From NCBI RefSeq assembly GCF_016772275.1, contig NZ_CP065425.1, positions 3,006,653 through 3,070,652 on the forward strand: a stretch of DNA of 64,000 bases, given 5' to 3'. This DNA comes from Heyndrickxia vini (GTDB lineage Bacteria > Bacillota > Bacilli > Bacillales > Bacillaceae_C). A program made the position numbers and the translations under genes. The notes below the pieces were generated by a model that worked only from the letters and a program-made list of their open reading frames with translations, did not search any database and was not told where the DNA came from. Below are positions 1 through 8,545 of the stretch, in pieces; positions within the stretch are counted from its first letter, which is position 1, and the number at the start of each line of letters is the position of its first letter.

Positions 1-181
1 CAACAACTAAAATAATCATCATTAACCAAAATGAATAGACGATTAAATCATATTGCTTTTGCGCAACAGGGCCTTGTGGATTTAAGACAGCTATTTTACT
101 AGTGTCACAACCACTCAAAAGAAATATTGATGATAGCAACATCAATACTGTTATTTTCCATGGGATATGTTTCTTTTTCAC
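1..181 (-). CDS. qoxA: Quinol oxidase (cytochrome aa3) subunit II, 5' fragment
   Basis: Partial gene running off the left edge; about 60 N-terminal codons are present. The GTG start at 181 follows a GGAAGGAG ribosome site. The translation opens with basic residues and a hydrophobic stretch, then a lipobox (LLSGC, Cys at about residue 25), then the motif NPQGPVAQKQ and the beginning of a membrane helix. This layout is that of subunit II of the heme-copper menaquinol oxidase (QoxA/CyoA family), a membrane-anchored lipoprotein that takes part in electron transfer from quinol. The rest of the operon would lie beyond position 1. Identification rests on the lipobox and the PxGPVA motif, so it is firm to family only. 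Confidence 0.8.
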   Translation of the reverse strand, partial: MKKKHIPWKITVLMLLSSIFLLSGCDTSKIAVLNPQGPVAQKQYDLIVYSFWLMMIILVV

Positions 182-286
182 ACTTTCTCTCTCCTTCCCA
201 ATCTACGAAGTATGTATCATCTTTCACAAGTAAAAGAAAATATCATCATTTATTTTTAAAATTTGTTCTGATAAATTGTACTGCAA

Positions 287-315
287 TTTATATCTTTTTG
301 TGCACATTTTCACAA
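287..315 (-). promoter_or_regulatory. Promoter of qoxA overlapped by a Rex-like box
   Basis: Read on the minus strand, a -35 TTGTGA (310-315) and a -10 TATAAA (287-292) are separated by 17 bp. The -35 lies inside the 18-bp sequence at 298-315, TTGTGAA-N4-TGCACAA. This differs at one position from the published Rex consensus TTGTGAA-N4-TTCACAA. Rex is the NADH-sensing repressor of respiratory and fermentative genes in Firmicutes. The site would let the NADH/NAD ratio control the terminal oxidase. The promoter call is moderate and Rex binding is an inference. Confidence 0.5.
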
Positions 316-459
316 TCTCGACAATTTAAATTCATAAATACGTCATAAAAATTTCTCCAATATTTTGTTGACAACTTAAAATTAGAATTCCTATGGTAAT
401 GTTGGATTTTACTTGGAAGGAGATTTGAATTGGGGATATTATTTTTATCAAACAAAAAA

Positions 460-492
460 GACTAGTGACTAAATTACTGGTTAGTTCTAGTC
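460..492 (-). terminator. Rho-independent terminator of the M50 protease gene
   Basis: Arms GACTAG and CTAGTC enclose a second pair ACTAA and TTAGT. On the minus strand the hairpin is followed by TTTTTTG. It lies about 50 bp downstream of the stop codon at 543. Confidence 0.7.
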
Positions 493-542
493 TAATTTAC
501 TATTTACAGCTTTGAAATTTAAAAAAGAGGAATTAACCATCA

Positions 543-1010
543 TTAACTTCTTAACAAGCGAATTAGTTGCAATCCATCAGACGGATGCCCCTTATATGCC
601 CCCATCCAAGTTGGATAGGTAATAGGAATTATCGTTACAAAAAACTGAGAAAAGTTAAATATAGCGGTCCACCAGAAAAATGACGGTAATTCACCTTGAG
701 GTACTGATATTGCTATCAAACCGCATAATATCGCAACTAATAAGGACATTATTGGTCCACCAGCCAATGCAGTAGCCCTCTGCCGACTTTTTAAAGTCCC
801 TTCCCAACTAGCATAACCTACATATGACCAATGTAGATGAAAATGAAGCCTTCCTAATCTAAAATTTTCTTTATTCTCCTTATTACTATTTCCTAAATAA
901 ACATATGCGTGAGATTTTGAAGTTGAGACAACACCAATACCATGTCCTATTTCATGCAAGAGGACACAAAGCGGTATTACTAGAATATAAAACAGTAAGA
1001 AAATCAACAT
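543..1010 (-). CDS. Small M50-family (site-2-type) metalloprotease
   Basis: 155-residue membrane protein. The first helix carries the zinc motif HEIGH at about residues 20-24, and a later segment has AGGP (about 88-91) followed by hydrophobic helices, as in M50 peptidases. It lacks PDZ or CBS domains and is shorter than SpoIVFB or RasP, so it is a minimal core form; the second half of the catalytic site is not obvious. AAAGGAG precedes the ATG. Monocistronic by its own terminator. The substrate cannot be told from the sequence. Confidence 0.7.
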   Translation of the reverse strand: MLIFLLFYILVIPLCVLLHEIGHGIGVVSTSKSHAYVYLGNSNKENKENFRLGRLHFHLHWSYVGYASWEGTLKSRQRATALAGGPIMSLLVAILCGLIAISVPQGELPSFFWWTAIFNFSQFFVTIIPITYPTWMGAYKGHPSDGLQLIRLLRS

Positions 1011-1287
1011 TTATTAAACTCCTTTATGTTATTTTTCACTTAAACTATTCATTAGGTAAATGAATGTTCCCAAGGTTTCAAAAGATTTGTATGTATATAT
1101 TTCTACTCCTTCTTCGATATGTTTTACTTCTATTTACTCTTACGTTTAAATGGTATAAAAGTTACAATTAATTCAAAGGATTTTCTAGAATAGAGCTGTT
1201 CGTTATATAATTTAGCCTTATTAAATTTAACGTAATCATCCATATAAACTGAAAGTGAGTTATTCAGCTATATGGACCGATTACAGA
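1011..1287 (-). other. Intergenic stretch with two short coding-like segments
   Basis: On the minus strand an ATG-initiated frame of 37 codons runs 1243-1130, without a ribosome site. In another frame, about 1130-1026 reads as an acidic, plausible peptide ending in TAA just before the M50 gene, but it has no start codon near its beginning. Together they look like the remains of a small gene broken by a frameshift. No family is recognised. Confidence 0.2.
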
Positions 1288-1319
1288 AAAAAATCCTGCA
1301 TATCAATACAGGATTTTTA
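1288..1319 (-). terminator. Terminator of the aromatic 2-oxoacid dehydrogenase operon
   Basis: Inverted repeat AAAATCCTG / CAGGATTTT with a 9-10 nt loop. On the minus strand it ends in a T-rich run, 40 bp after the stop of the E3 gene. It marks the 3' end of the operon that starts at about 10567. Confidence 0.75.
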
Positions 1320-1360
1320 ATCAAACATTATTATAAATTATCGAACCAAAATCCATTCCA

Positions 1361-2803
1361 TTACGAATTTTTAACAATTTTTGCTTTTCTCTCCGTTCGC
1401 TTTGGTGCTTGATGAATGGATAATCCCAATGTATCCTCCATCGCTTCAAGAATCGCCTCATTCATACTTGGATGCGGGTAGGTTGGAAATAGAAAGTCTT
1501 CATCCCTTGCCACCATTTCCCCACCAATAACAGCCGATGAAATTAGTTCAATCGCACCCTCACCAATGATGTGCATACCTAGTATCCTATTCGTTTCTTC
1601 ATCAATTACAACTTTTGCAAATCCATCCCGATTTCCTGATAACATTGCAAATCCGCTGCCGGAAAGTTGATAACGACCTATTTTTACTGGATAACCAGCT
1701 GCCTTTGCCTGTTCCTCGGAAAATCCAACATGTGCAATTGGAGGTACAGAGTATACAACCTCAGGCATCCATGTTAAATCGATTTCACTTTTTCCTCCAG
1801 CAATGATTTCAGCAACCGCCTTTCCTTGCTTGATTGCTTTTGCAGCAAGAAATGGCCCCCCTGACACATCTCCAATTGCGAATATATGATCCATATTCGT
1901 TTTCCCGATACGGTCACACACAATAAAACCGTTACTATCAATCGCTAAACCCATTCTTTCCAATCCAAGTTCATTCGTATTCCCTTTAATCTCTTCTTCA
2001 ATATAAATAGTACTCGAATGAATCATCACTGTTTCATCTTTATGATTTGTAAACGTACAGTCTACTCCAGACTCATTTTCCGAAAAGCGAAGATCTTTTG
2101 TATTAGGATATAATGATATTTTTCTTTTTTTCAATTGCCTCTTTAGTTCTTTAAGAATGTCTTTATCAAATGGAAAATCATGATTTTCTTCTAAAATAAT
2201 ACTAACCTTCGTCCCGAGTAAACTATAAGCAAATGCCGCTTCTAAAATTATATAGTCCGAACCAACTAACAGTAATTGTTCCGGGATCGTCTCCACTTGA
2301 AATAACTCCCTGGAATTCAACTGATAGTTAGCACTCACTTTATGACTTCCTGCTTTTGTACCCGTGGCAATTATTGCCTGTTCAAAATTAACAACCTCAT
2401 AATGATGACCATTTTCTATTCCAATTTTATTAGCAGAAATAAATGATGCCCTTCCATACATTACATCAATCTTATTCGCTTTACAAAGTGACTCTATCCC
2501 CATTTGTAATTGAGAAAGTAATTTTTTTCTATATGCAAGAAAGGTTGAAAAATCAAATTCCTTCGTTTCGAATTTATAGCCTATTTCTATTAGATGGTCC
2601 CATGTATTCGTTTGTTTGGCTGTGTGTACAAATGCTTTAGAAGGAATACAGCCTTCATGTAAACAAATTCCCCCAAGTTTTTTCTGTTCAATTAATAGAA
2701 CGTCTTTACCTAATTGTGCAGCACGAATCGCAGCAGTGTATCCGCCTGGCCCACCGCCAATAATCACTACTTCTTTTTCTTGTGCAATTTCTCCAACGAC
2801 CAT
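1361..2803 (-). CDS. lpdA: Dihydrolipoamide dehydrogenase (E3)
   Basis: 480 residues, the usual length for E3. The FAD-binding GGGPGGY lies at residues 17-23 and the redox-active disulfide at C47/C52. It sits in GGICLHEGCIPSK, where the common form is GGTCLNVGCIPSK. A second dinucleotide fold follows, then a FAD-binding GDV segment and the C-terminal HPSMNE with the active-site His-Glu pair. It reoxidises the dihydrolipoyl groups of the E2 encoded just upstream, passing electrons to NAD. The ATG lies 1 bp past the E2 stop, so translation is probably coupled. This is the last gene of the operon. Confidence 0.9.
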   Translation of the reverse strand: MVVGEIAQEKEVVIIGGGPGGYTAAIRAAQLGKDVLLIEQKKLGGICLHEGCIPSKAFVHTAKQTNTWDHLIEIGYKFETKEFDFSTFLAYRKKLLSQLQMGIESLCKANKIDVMYGRASFISANKIGIENGHHYEVVNFEQAIIATGTKAGSHKVSANYQLNSRELFQVETIPEQLLLVGSDYIILEAAFAYSLLGTKVSIILEENHDFPFDKDILKELKRQLKKRKISLYPNTKDLRFSENESGVDCTFTNHKDETVMIHSSTIYIEEEIKGNTNELGLERMGLAIDSNGFIVCDRIGKTNMDHIFAIGDVSGGPFLAAKAIKQGKAVAEIIAGGKSEIDLTWMPEVVYSVPPIAHVGFSEEQAKAAGYPVKIGRYQLSGSGFAMLSGNRDGFAKVVIDEETNRILGMHIIGEGAIELISSAVIGGEMVARDEDFLFPTYPHPSMNEAILEAMEDTLGLSIHQAPKRTERKAKIVKNS

Positions 2804-2804
2804 C

Positions 2805-3983
2805 CTATTTCATCTCCAATAACATTCTTGATGGATTCTCTATTAAATGAACAAATTCATTTGTAAAACGTACAGCGGTTGCACCGTCCGCCACACGATG
2901 ATCAAAGGACATTGATAGATTCATCATGCTGCGAATAACAATTTCATCATTTATGACTACCGGTTTCTTTTTTGTTTTATGAAAGGCAATTAAAGCTGTT
3001 TGCGGATGATTAATGATCGGAGTTGCGCCGATTCCGCCTAATGGACCAACATTACTAATTGTAAATGTTCCATTTGAAATATCTGCTTTAGTTAGCGTGT
3101 TATTTTGCGCTTTTTCAATCGCGATTTTCATTTCTTCATGAATCGCTTTCACGGTTTTTTGTTCAACATGTGGAATGACAGGAACAATTAAGCCATCTTC
3201 TACATCAACTGCAATACCAATGTTATACTCTTTCTTAAGTTTGATTACTCCATGATCCTCGTCTAAAACAGAATTAAAAATTGGATACTTTATCAATGTG
3301 AGCTGAATTGCTTTTATAAAAAATGCTGCGACAGATACATTAACTCCAGAATCCTTACATTGTTGCTTGCAATCGAGGAGGTTGGTCATATCTACCTCTT
3401 CAAAATGGGTAACATGTGGAATCGTAAATAGGGATTTACTCATAAGGGAAGCGATTTGCTTTCTTCGCCCTTTAAAAGGGATTTCATCGCTCTCAACTTC
3501 ATTGTTTGTTACTTCTTTAATTTTAGGAGCCATTGGTTCTACAGCTTTTGTTCCATAGTTATATACATCTTCATCCGTAATTCTTCCCGCTGGTCCGGTT
3601 CCATTAATTTTTTCGATATCAATGCCTAACTCACGAGCTATTTTTCTTGTGTATGGTGCAGCCAGAATTAGTCGGTTAGTCTTTTCTGCTTTGTTTCTAT
3701 TACTAGATACAGTAACTTCATGCTGAACTTGTTTTGTTTGGCCAGATTCGATAATTAATATCGTTGTGCCTATTGGAACAAGTGAACCTTCACTAACGAG
3801 AATTTCCTTTACTATTCCTGTAGTTGGTGAAGGAAGCTCTGCCGTCATTTTATCCGTTTGGACTTCAACTAAAGGTTGATCACTTTGTACACGATCTCCT
3901 ACTTTAACCAAGTATGAAACGATTTCTCCTTCCGTCATCCCTTCCCCAATATCATGAAGTTTTACCTCTACCAAATCTCTCAC
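2805..3983 (-). CDS. Dihydrolipoyl acyltransferase (E2) of a 2-oxoacid dehydrogenase complex
   Basis: 392 residues. There is one N-terminal lipoyl domain with the lipoylated lysine at K45 in TDKMT, a linker, and a peripheral-subunit-binding domain at about 110-150 (RKIARELGID...GRITDEDV). The C-terminal catalytic acyltransferase domain has the HxxxDG motif at H362-D366. A single lipoyl domain fits branched-chain-type complexes. The gene lies between E1beta (83 bp upstream) and E3 (1 bp downstream). Because phenylalanine dehydrogenase is in the same operon, the acyl group is inferred to be phenylacetyl or another arylacetyl group rather than isobutyryl. Substrate range cannot be read from the sequence. 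Confidence 0.88.
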   Translation of the reverse strand: MRDLVEVKLHDIGEGMTEGEIVSYLVKVGDRVQSDQPLVEVQTDKMTAELPSPTTGIVKEILVSEGSLVPIGTTILIIESGQTKQVQHEVTVSSNRNKAEKTNRLILAAPYTRKIARELGIDIEKINGTGPAGRITDEDVYNYGTKAVEPMAPKIKEVTNNEVESDEIPFKGRRKQIASLMSKSLFTIPHVTHFEEVDMTNLLDCKQQCKDSGVNVSVAAFFIKAIQLTLIKYPIFNSVLDEDHGVIKLKKEYNIGIAVDVEDGLIVPVIPHVEQKTVKAIHEEMKIAIEKAQNNTLTKADISNGTFTISNVGPLGGIGATPIINHPQTALIAFHKTKKKPVVINDEIVIRSMMNLSMSFDHRVADGATAVRFTNEFVHLIENPSRMLLEMK

Positions 3984-4066
3984 CCACTCGCATCATAAGT
4001 TTTTAATGGTCGATTTCCGCTCCATTCACTTTAGTTATCACATGACAATGAAATTAACACATGGTT

Positions 4067-5065
4067 TTAAAAATTCACTGCCCTTTTAATCGCTTCAATG
4101 ATTCGATTTTCATCTGGCAGATAATGTTTTTCTAATGTATAAAATGGAACAGGCACATCAAATCCGGTCACACGTTGAATTGGTGCCTTTAAATATAAAA
4201 ACGAAGTGTCTTGAATTAACGAAAGAATGTCTGCTCCCAATCCACTTGTCGCATGTGCCTCATGAATAATTACCGCTCTCCCCGTTTTCTGCACAGATGT
4301 TGAAATGGTTTCTCGATCGAGCGGGTATAATGTTCGTAAATCAATGACTTCACAATGTATATTTTGTTTTTGTGCATTTTCAGCAGCTTTCATCGCCAAT
4401 GGGATCATCGCTCCCCACGCAATAACAGTAACATCTGTCCCTTCTTTTAAACGATTCGCCTTCCCAATTTCAACGGTATATCTTTCAGTAGGAACTTCAT
4501 CCTTAAATGCACGGTAGGAACGCATCGGCTCTAAAAATAAAACAGGGTCGGGATCTTCAATACTCGCAATTAATAAACCTTTTGCATCATATGGATTGGA
4601 TGGACAAACGACCTTTATTCCCGGCATATGTGTAAATATCGCCTCCACACTATCCGAATGAATTTCCGGAGCCTTTACACCGGCACCATATGGCGCACGA
4701 ATGACCATTGGCACGTGAAAACGGCTCATCGTTCTCATTCTGATTCTTGTGGCATGGCTCATAATTTGTTCAAATGCAGGATAAATAAAGCCTAAAAACT
4801 GCATCTCTACTACTGGAAGAAATCCGTTAATGGCAAGGCCGATAGCTGTACCGACAATCCCTGCTTCACTCAAGGGTGTGTCGATAACTCGATCCTCCCC
4901 GAATTCTTGCTGCAGCCCCTCCGTTGCGCGAAACACACCACCATTTTTGCCAACATCCTCACCTAATACAAGGACTTCCTCTTGATCCTTCATCACTGTC
5001 CGAAGCCCATCAGTTACAGCTTGCACTAATGACAACTTTTGCGTTTTTGCTGCAATCACACTCAT
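4067..5065 (-). CDS. 2-oxoacid dehydrogenase E1 beta subunit
   Basis: 332 residues, the full length of E1 beta in the alpha2beta2 type of complex. Typical transketolase-like pyrimidine-binding features are present (GEDVG near residue 35, SEAGIVGTAIGLA near 85), with a C-terminal transketolase domain ending in TGFDVPVPFYTLEKHYLP. Its start overlaps the E1 alpha stop by 4 bp (ATGA), so subunits are made together. Closest in layout to branched-chain 2-oxoacid or acetoin dehydrogenase E1 beta. The operon context points to arylpyruvate oxidation. Confidence 0.88.
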   Translation of the reverse strand: MSVIAAKTQKLSLVQAVTDGLRTVMKDQEEVLVLGEDVGKNGGVFRATEGLQQEFGEDRVIDTPLSEAGIVGTAIGLAINGFLPVVEMQFLGFIYPAFEQIMSHATRIRMRTMSRFHVPMVIRAPYGAGVKAPEIHSDSVEAIFTHMPGIKVVCPSNPYDAKGLLIASIEDPDPVLFLEPMRSYRAFKDEVPTERYTVEIGKANRLKEGTDVTVIAWGAMIPLAMKAAENAQKQNIHCEVIDLRTLYPLDRETISTSVQKTGRAVIIHEAHATSGLGADILSLIQDTSFLYLKAPIQRVTGFDVPVPFYTLEKHYLPDENRIIEAIKRAVNF

Positions 5066-6129
5066 TGATTCACACCTCGCAAAAATTCATAATATTGATC
5101 TCTTTGGTCTTTTATCGTCCAAGTTGGCTCAGCAAATACGTGAGCAAATAGATCATCAATGTTTGGTTCAGGAAAACTCTCCATTTCTTCTATTGCTTTT
5201 TCAATTGTTTTTCCCGCTTTAGAAACGATTTCTTCCTTCCATTCCTCATCCCAAATTCCTTCATTTTTCATGTATCTTTCTAATCGAATGATTGGATCCC
5301 CGTTTTCCCGCCTTTTTTCACTATTATTTTGATCTCGATATTTTGATGGATCATCTGCTGTCGTATGTGCCCCATATCTCCATGTCACTGCTTCAATAAG
5401 CGTTGGTCCTTCTCCACGTCTTGCCCGTTCGATCGCTTTTTTCGTTTCAAAATAAACCGCAAATATATCATTTCCGTCAATACGTATACCGGGAATACTA
5501 TAAGCTACTGATTTTTGCGCAATGGTTTCTGAATTCATTTGCTTTTCAATCGGCACCGAAATTGCAAATTGATTATTTTGATTAAAAAAGACTACAGGTG
5601 CTTTAAAAACGCTGGCAAAATTTAATCCTTCGTGAAAATCACCTTCAGATGTTGCCCCGTCTCCAAAATAGACAATGGCAGCATTGTTCGTTCCTTTTCT
5701 TTTTTCCGCCATGGCAGCCCCTGTGGCATGAAGAAGTTGTGTTGCAATAGGAACAGCTGGGGGGAAAATCTTTTTTCCTTCTGGCGGGACACATCCTTCC
5801 AATCTACCATTCCAGTAAAGAAGGATTGTTTTTAATGAATGGCCAAAAGTGATGCTTGCTGCATGATCACGATAAGTGGGAAAAAGCCAATCATTCGGTT
5901 GTAATGCGAGGGCACTGCCGACCTGTGCTGCTTCCTGCCCCTCAAATGGGGCATATGTGCCTAATCTTCCTTGCCTTTGAAGGCTAATTGCTTTTCGATC
6001 AAATGCTCGAACAAGCGTTAATCTTTCATATAGTTCTTTAATAAAATCTAGTGAAAGCGCTTTCGAAATTTCAGAGTTTAATAGATTCCCATTTTCATCG
6101 AGATAACGAATCATTTGAAATTGTTCCAT
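5062..6129 (-). CDS. 2-oxoacid dehydrogenase E1 alpha subunit (TPP-binding)
   Basis: 355 residues. The thiamine-diphosphate motif GDG...NN runs from GDGATSEGDFHEG to NQNNQ, at about residues 155-185. The phosphorylation-loop-like segment YGAHTTADDPSKYR is conserved in this family. AAGGAGG precedes the ATG. With E1 beta it decarboxylates a 2-oxoacid and reductively acylates the lipoyl group of E2. The gene lies 38 bp after phenylalanine dehydrogenase, whose product phenylpyruvate is the inferred substrate. A branched-chain specificity cannot be excluded. Confidence 0.88.
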   Translation of the reverse strand: MEQFQMIRYLDENGNLLNSEISKALSLDFIKELYERLTLVRAFDRKAISLQRQGRLGTYAPFEGQEAAQVGSALALQPNDWLFPTYRDHAASITFGHSLKTILLYWNGRLEGCVPPEGKKIFPPAVPIATQLLHATGAAMAEKRKGTNNAAIVYFGDGATSEGDFHEGLNFASVFKAPVVFFNQNNQFAISVPIEKQMNSETIAQKSVAYSIPGIRIDGNDIFAVYFETKKAIERARRGEGPTLIEAVTWRYGAHTTADDPSKYRDQNNSEKRRENGDPIIRLERYMKNEGIWDEEWKEEIVSKAGKTIEKAIEEMESFPEPNIDDLFAHVFAEPTWTIKDQRDQYYEFLRGVNQ

Positions 6130-6167
6130 TTATTCGTCCTCCTTGTGTCTTTTTTCCAAGACTAAAC

Positions 6168-7277
6168 TTAATGCCGTATTTCCCATTTTGGCCGTTTGTG
6201 ATGTGAAAAGAAGCTGTTTCTGTTTTTTCTTACTTCAATTTTTTGCTCGCAAAATTGATTTGCTGATTCGATTGTTGAAATATTTTTATTGTCAGCATTC
6301 CGATAGATTTCTAGCAAGGAATTATAGATTGCTTTTGTTTTTCTAATTACTCTATTTTTATTTGGACCGTAAAGCTCATCGGATACTTGAATAAGCCCAC
6401 CCGCATTAACAATATAATCTGGTGCATACAAAATATTCTTCTTTTTAAGCAGGTCTCCATGATTATCATCTAACAGTTGATTGTTTGCTGATCCAACAAT
6501 GGCTTTAGCCTTTAATACTTCAATTGTATCATCATTAATAACGCCACCAAGCGCACATGGGACAAAAGCATCTGCTTCTACAGCATAAATATCATTTCCC
6601 GATACTACTTTTACACTAAGATTTCCAATTTCCTTTGCACGTTTTAAAAGAGCATCAATTGCTTCCAAATTGATATCTGTCACGTAAAGTGATGCACCCG
6701 CTTCGAGTAATGTTTCTGCTACTTTAAAGCCCACCTTGCCTAAACCTTGAATTGAATAGGTTTTATCACCAATTTCATTGGAACCATAAAGTGTTTCATT
6801 TGTAGCTCTTATTCCGTAAATTACCCCTTGTGCTGTTGGTATGGAAGAATCGCCACTTCCACCATATTCCTCCGGTAATCCGACGATACAGTTTGTTTCT
6901 TTCATCGCATGCACAAAATCCTCTGGTGTCGTCCCCATATCTGTCCCTGTATAATAACGGCCATTTAAAGAATCAATGTATTGACCTAATGACCTGAATA
7001 ATTCCGGCGTTTTATCTTTAACAGGGTCACCAATAATGACCGTTTTACCGCCTCCGAAATCAACATCGGCTGCTACACACTTATAAGTCATACCTTTCGA
7101 TAGACGAAGTGCGTCGTTTAAAGCATGCTCGAATGTTTGATAAGGATACATGCGGCAGCCTCCTGTTGCTGGTCCGAGAGTAGTATTATGTATCGCAATA
7201 ATCGCTTTCAGTCCTGTTTTAGGATCGTTGCAAATAACAACTTGTTCATGATTATAAATTTTTTGAAAAAAATCCAT
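6168..7277 (-). CDS. pdh: Phenylalanine dehydrogenase
   Basis: 369 residues from the ATG at 7277, chosen because AGAGGAGA lies 7 bp upstream; longer forms would overlap the preceding gene. NAD-dependent oxidative deamination of L-phenylalanine to phenylpyruvate and ammonia. The carboxylate-binding lysine K66 (MTYK) and catalytic lysine K78 (GGGK) fall at the numbers known for phenylalanine dehydrogenase. The NAD motif GLGKVG follows, and the C-terminal tail RNSFF...RPKW is the one I recall from Lysinibacillus sphaericus phenylalanine dehydrogenase rather than leucine dehydrogenases. Many such enzymes also act on tyrosine. It lies between a thioesterase and E1 alpha, which implies a catabolic role. 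Confidence 0.88.
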   Translation of the reverse strand: MDFFQKIYNHEQVVICNDPKTGLKAIIAIHNTTLGPATGGCRMYPYQTFEHALNDALRLSKGMTYKCVAADVDFGGGKTVIIGDPVKDKTPELFRSLGQYIDSLNGRYYTGTDMGTTPEDFVHAMKETNCIVGLPEEYGGSGDSSIPTAQGVIYGIRATNETLYGSNEIGDKTYSIQGLGKVGFKVAETLLEAGASLYVTDINLEAIDALLKRAKEIGNLSVKVVSGNDIYAVEADAFVPCALGGVINDDTIEVLKAKAIVGSANNQLLDDNHGDLLKKKNILYAPDYIVNAGGLIQVSDELYGPNKNRVIRKTKAIYNSLLEIYRNADNKNISTIESANQFCEQKIEVRKNRNSFFSHHKRPKWEIRH

Positions 7278-7305
7278 GTTCGAATCTCCTCTCAAGAAGT
7301 TCATT

Positions 7306-7713
7306 TTACGCTTCTGTAACTTTTTTTGAGTCATTAATCATTTGGGCAATTTTTTCTTTTGGCAAAATGACTTGTTTTACCTCTCCATGGCCAATTAAAC
7401 CTTGATCGTTCCATGCTTCTGTCCTTGTGATTACAATATTATTCTTTAAGTCTATTAATGTCGCTTTTATCCTTACTTTGGTGTTTGAAGTAGTAGGTGC
7501 AATATGTTTAATACTAACTGCCCCACCCATTCCTTCTTCATGATCTTCTAAATAAGGAAGGATAATTTTCCTTGAAACCCATTCCATATGATAAACCATC
7601 GATACGGTAGAATATGCCTCATGTACTACTTTTCCTTCAAAACCAGCAAACATGTTTGGCGTTACCTCGAATTCCATCGTAGCCGTTTGCCCAATTTCCA
7701 TGCCTTCCTTCAA
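7306..7713 (-). CDS. FlK-type hot-dog acyl-CoA thioesterase
   Basis: 135 residues with a TTG start at 7713 preceded by AGGGTAGGTG; an inner ATG has its ribosome site too close. It belongs to the family of fluoroacetyl-CoA thioesterase FlK. Thr36, Glu44 and His70 have exactly the spacing of the FlK catalytic residues T42, E50 and H76. The segment HMEWVSRKI and the KHIAPT box are clear. It is encoded between the ABC transporter and phenylalanine dehydrogenase, 28 bp from the latter. An arylacetyl-CoA substrate is therefore likely: it may free 4-hydroxyphenylacetate for the Hpa route or rescue CoA. This role is an inference. Confidence 0.72.
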   Translation of the reverse strand: MKEGMEIGQTATMEFEVTPNMFAGFEGKVVHEAYSTVSMVYHMEWVSRKIILPYLEDHEEGMGGAVSIKHIAPTTSNTKVRIKATLIDLKNNIVITRTEAWNDQGLIGHGEVKQVILPKEKIAQMINDSKKVTEA

Positions 7714-7735
7714 TTCAAAAGCACCTACCCTCTGA

Positions 7736-8545
7736 TTAGTCTATGGAAAGAAGTGTTTTATCACTCAACATGCTTTCACCACGAATTTTCTGAAACTCTT
7801 TCATTAATAAATCAATCGTTAGTTTCTTTTTTTCTTCTTCTTTCACTTCAAGAATGATTTGTCCTTTATCCATCATAATTAGGCGATTTCCTAAATCGAG
7901 TGCCTGTTGCATATTATGGGTGACCATAATCGTCGTTAGCTGATCTTTATCTACTAATTCCTTCGTTAAATCGGTGATAAGTCTTGCACGTGACGGGTCA
8001 AGTGCTGCTGTATGTTCATCTAATAATAGAATGGATGGTCGTGTAAACGTTGCCATTAACAATGAAAGTGCTTGCCGTTCTCCTCCTGAAAGAAGACCAA
8101 CTTTAGCATTTAAACGGTTTTCTAAATTTAAATGAAGTGCTTTTAATGAATCTTTAAAAAATTCCTTTCTATTCTTATCCACGCCTTTTCTTAATGTACG
8201 AGATTTATTACGTGAAAAGGCCATTGCAAGATTCTCTTCGATTGTCATCGATGGGGCTGTGCCTGCCATTGGATCTTGAAATACTCTGCCGATAAATTTC
8301 GAACGTTTAAATTCTGGTAATCTCGTAACATCTTTATTTTCAATTTGTATTTTCCCAACATCAGGTGATAAGACGCCTGAAATCATATTCATTAATGTAG
8401 ATTTCCCAGCGCCATTACTCCCGATTACCGTTACAAAATCGCCTTTCTCTAACGTTAAATTGATTTGATCTAAAGCAATTTTTTCATCTGAGGTTCCTTC
8501 ATTAAAAATTTTGTTAATCTGTTGGAGGTGGAGCAATGTCATCAC
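7736..8545 (-). CDS. ABC transporter ATP-binding protein (TrpZ-like)
   Basis: About 269 residues. Walker A GSNGAGKST at about 40-48, signature LSGGERQ at about 153-159 and Walker B ILLLDEHTAALD are intact. It overlaps the permease gene by 32 bp. The exact start is uncertain: a GTG at 8545, an ATG three bases on, and a TTG six bases further on that is best spaced from AAAGG. With the two upstream genes it forms an importer of the TrpXYZ type, described for aromatic amino acids in streptococci. In this operon the cargo is probably phenylalanine or tyrosine. Confidence 0.82.
   Translation of the reverse strand: MMTLLHLQQINKIFNEGTSDEKIALDQINLTLEKGDFVTVIGSNGAGKSTLMNMISGVLSPDVGKIQIENKDVTRLPEFKRSKFIGRVFQDPMAGTAPSMTIEENLAMAFSRNKSRTLRKGVDKNRKEFFKDSLKALHLNLENRLNAKVGLLSGGERQALSLLMATFTRPSILLLDEHTAALDPSRARLITDLTKELVDKDQLTTIMVTHNMQQALDLGNRLIMMDKGQIILEVKEEEKKKLTIDLLMKEFQKIRGESMLSDKTLLSID

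Noticed and set aside
127-348. 73-codon plus-strand frame
   Set aside because: Overlaps the qoxA start and its promoter on the other strand, no ribosome site; a shadow.
1361-6129. Pyruvate or acetoin dehydrogenase complex
   Set aside because: No acetoin accessory genes or regulator nearby, and linkage to phenylalanine dehydrogenase argues for another 2-oxoacid; not excluded at sequence level.
6168-7277. Leucine/valine dehydrogenase
   Set aside because: The C-terminal RNSFF...RPKW tail and overall likeness fit phenylalanine dehydrogenase, and the context is aromatic.
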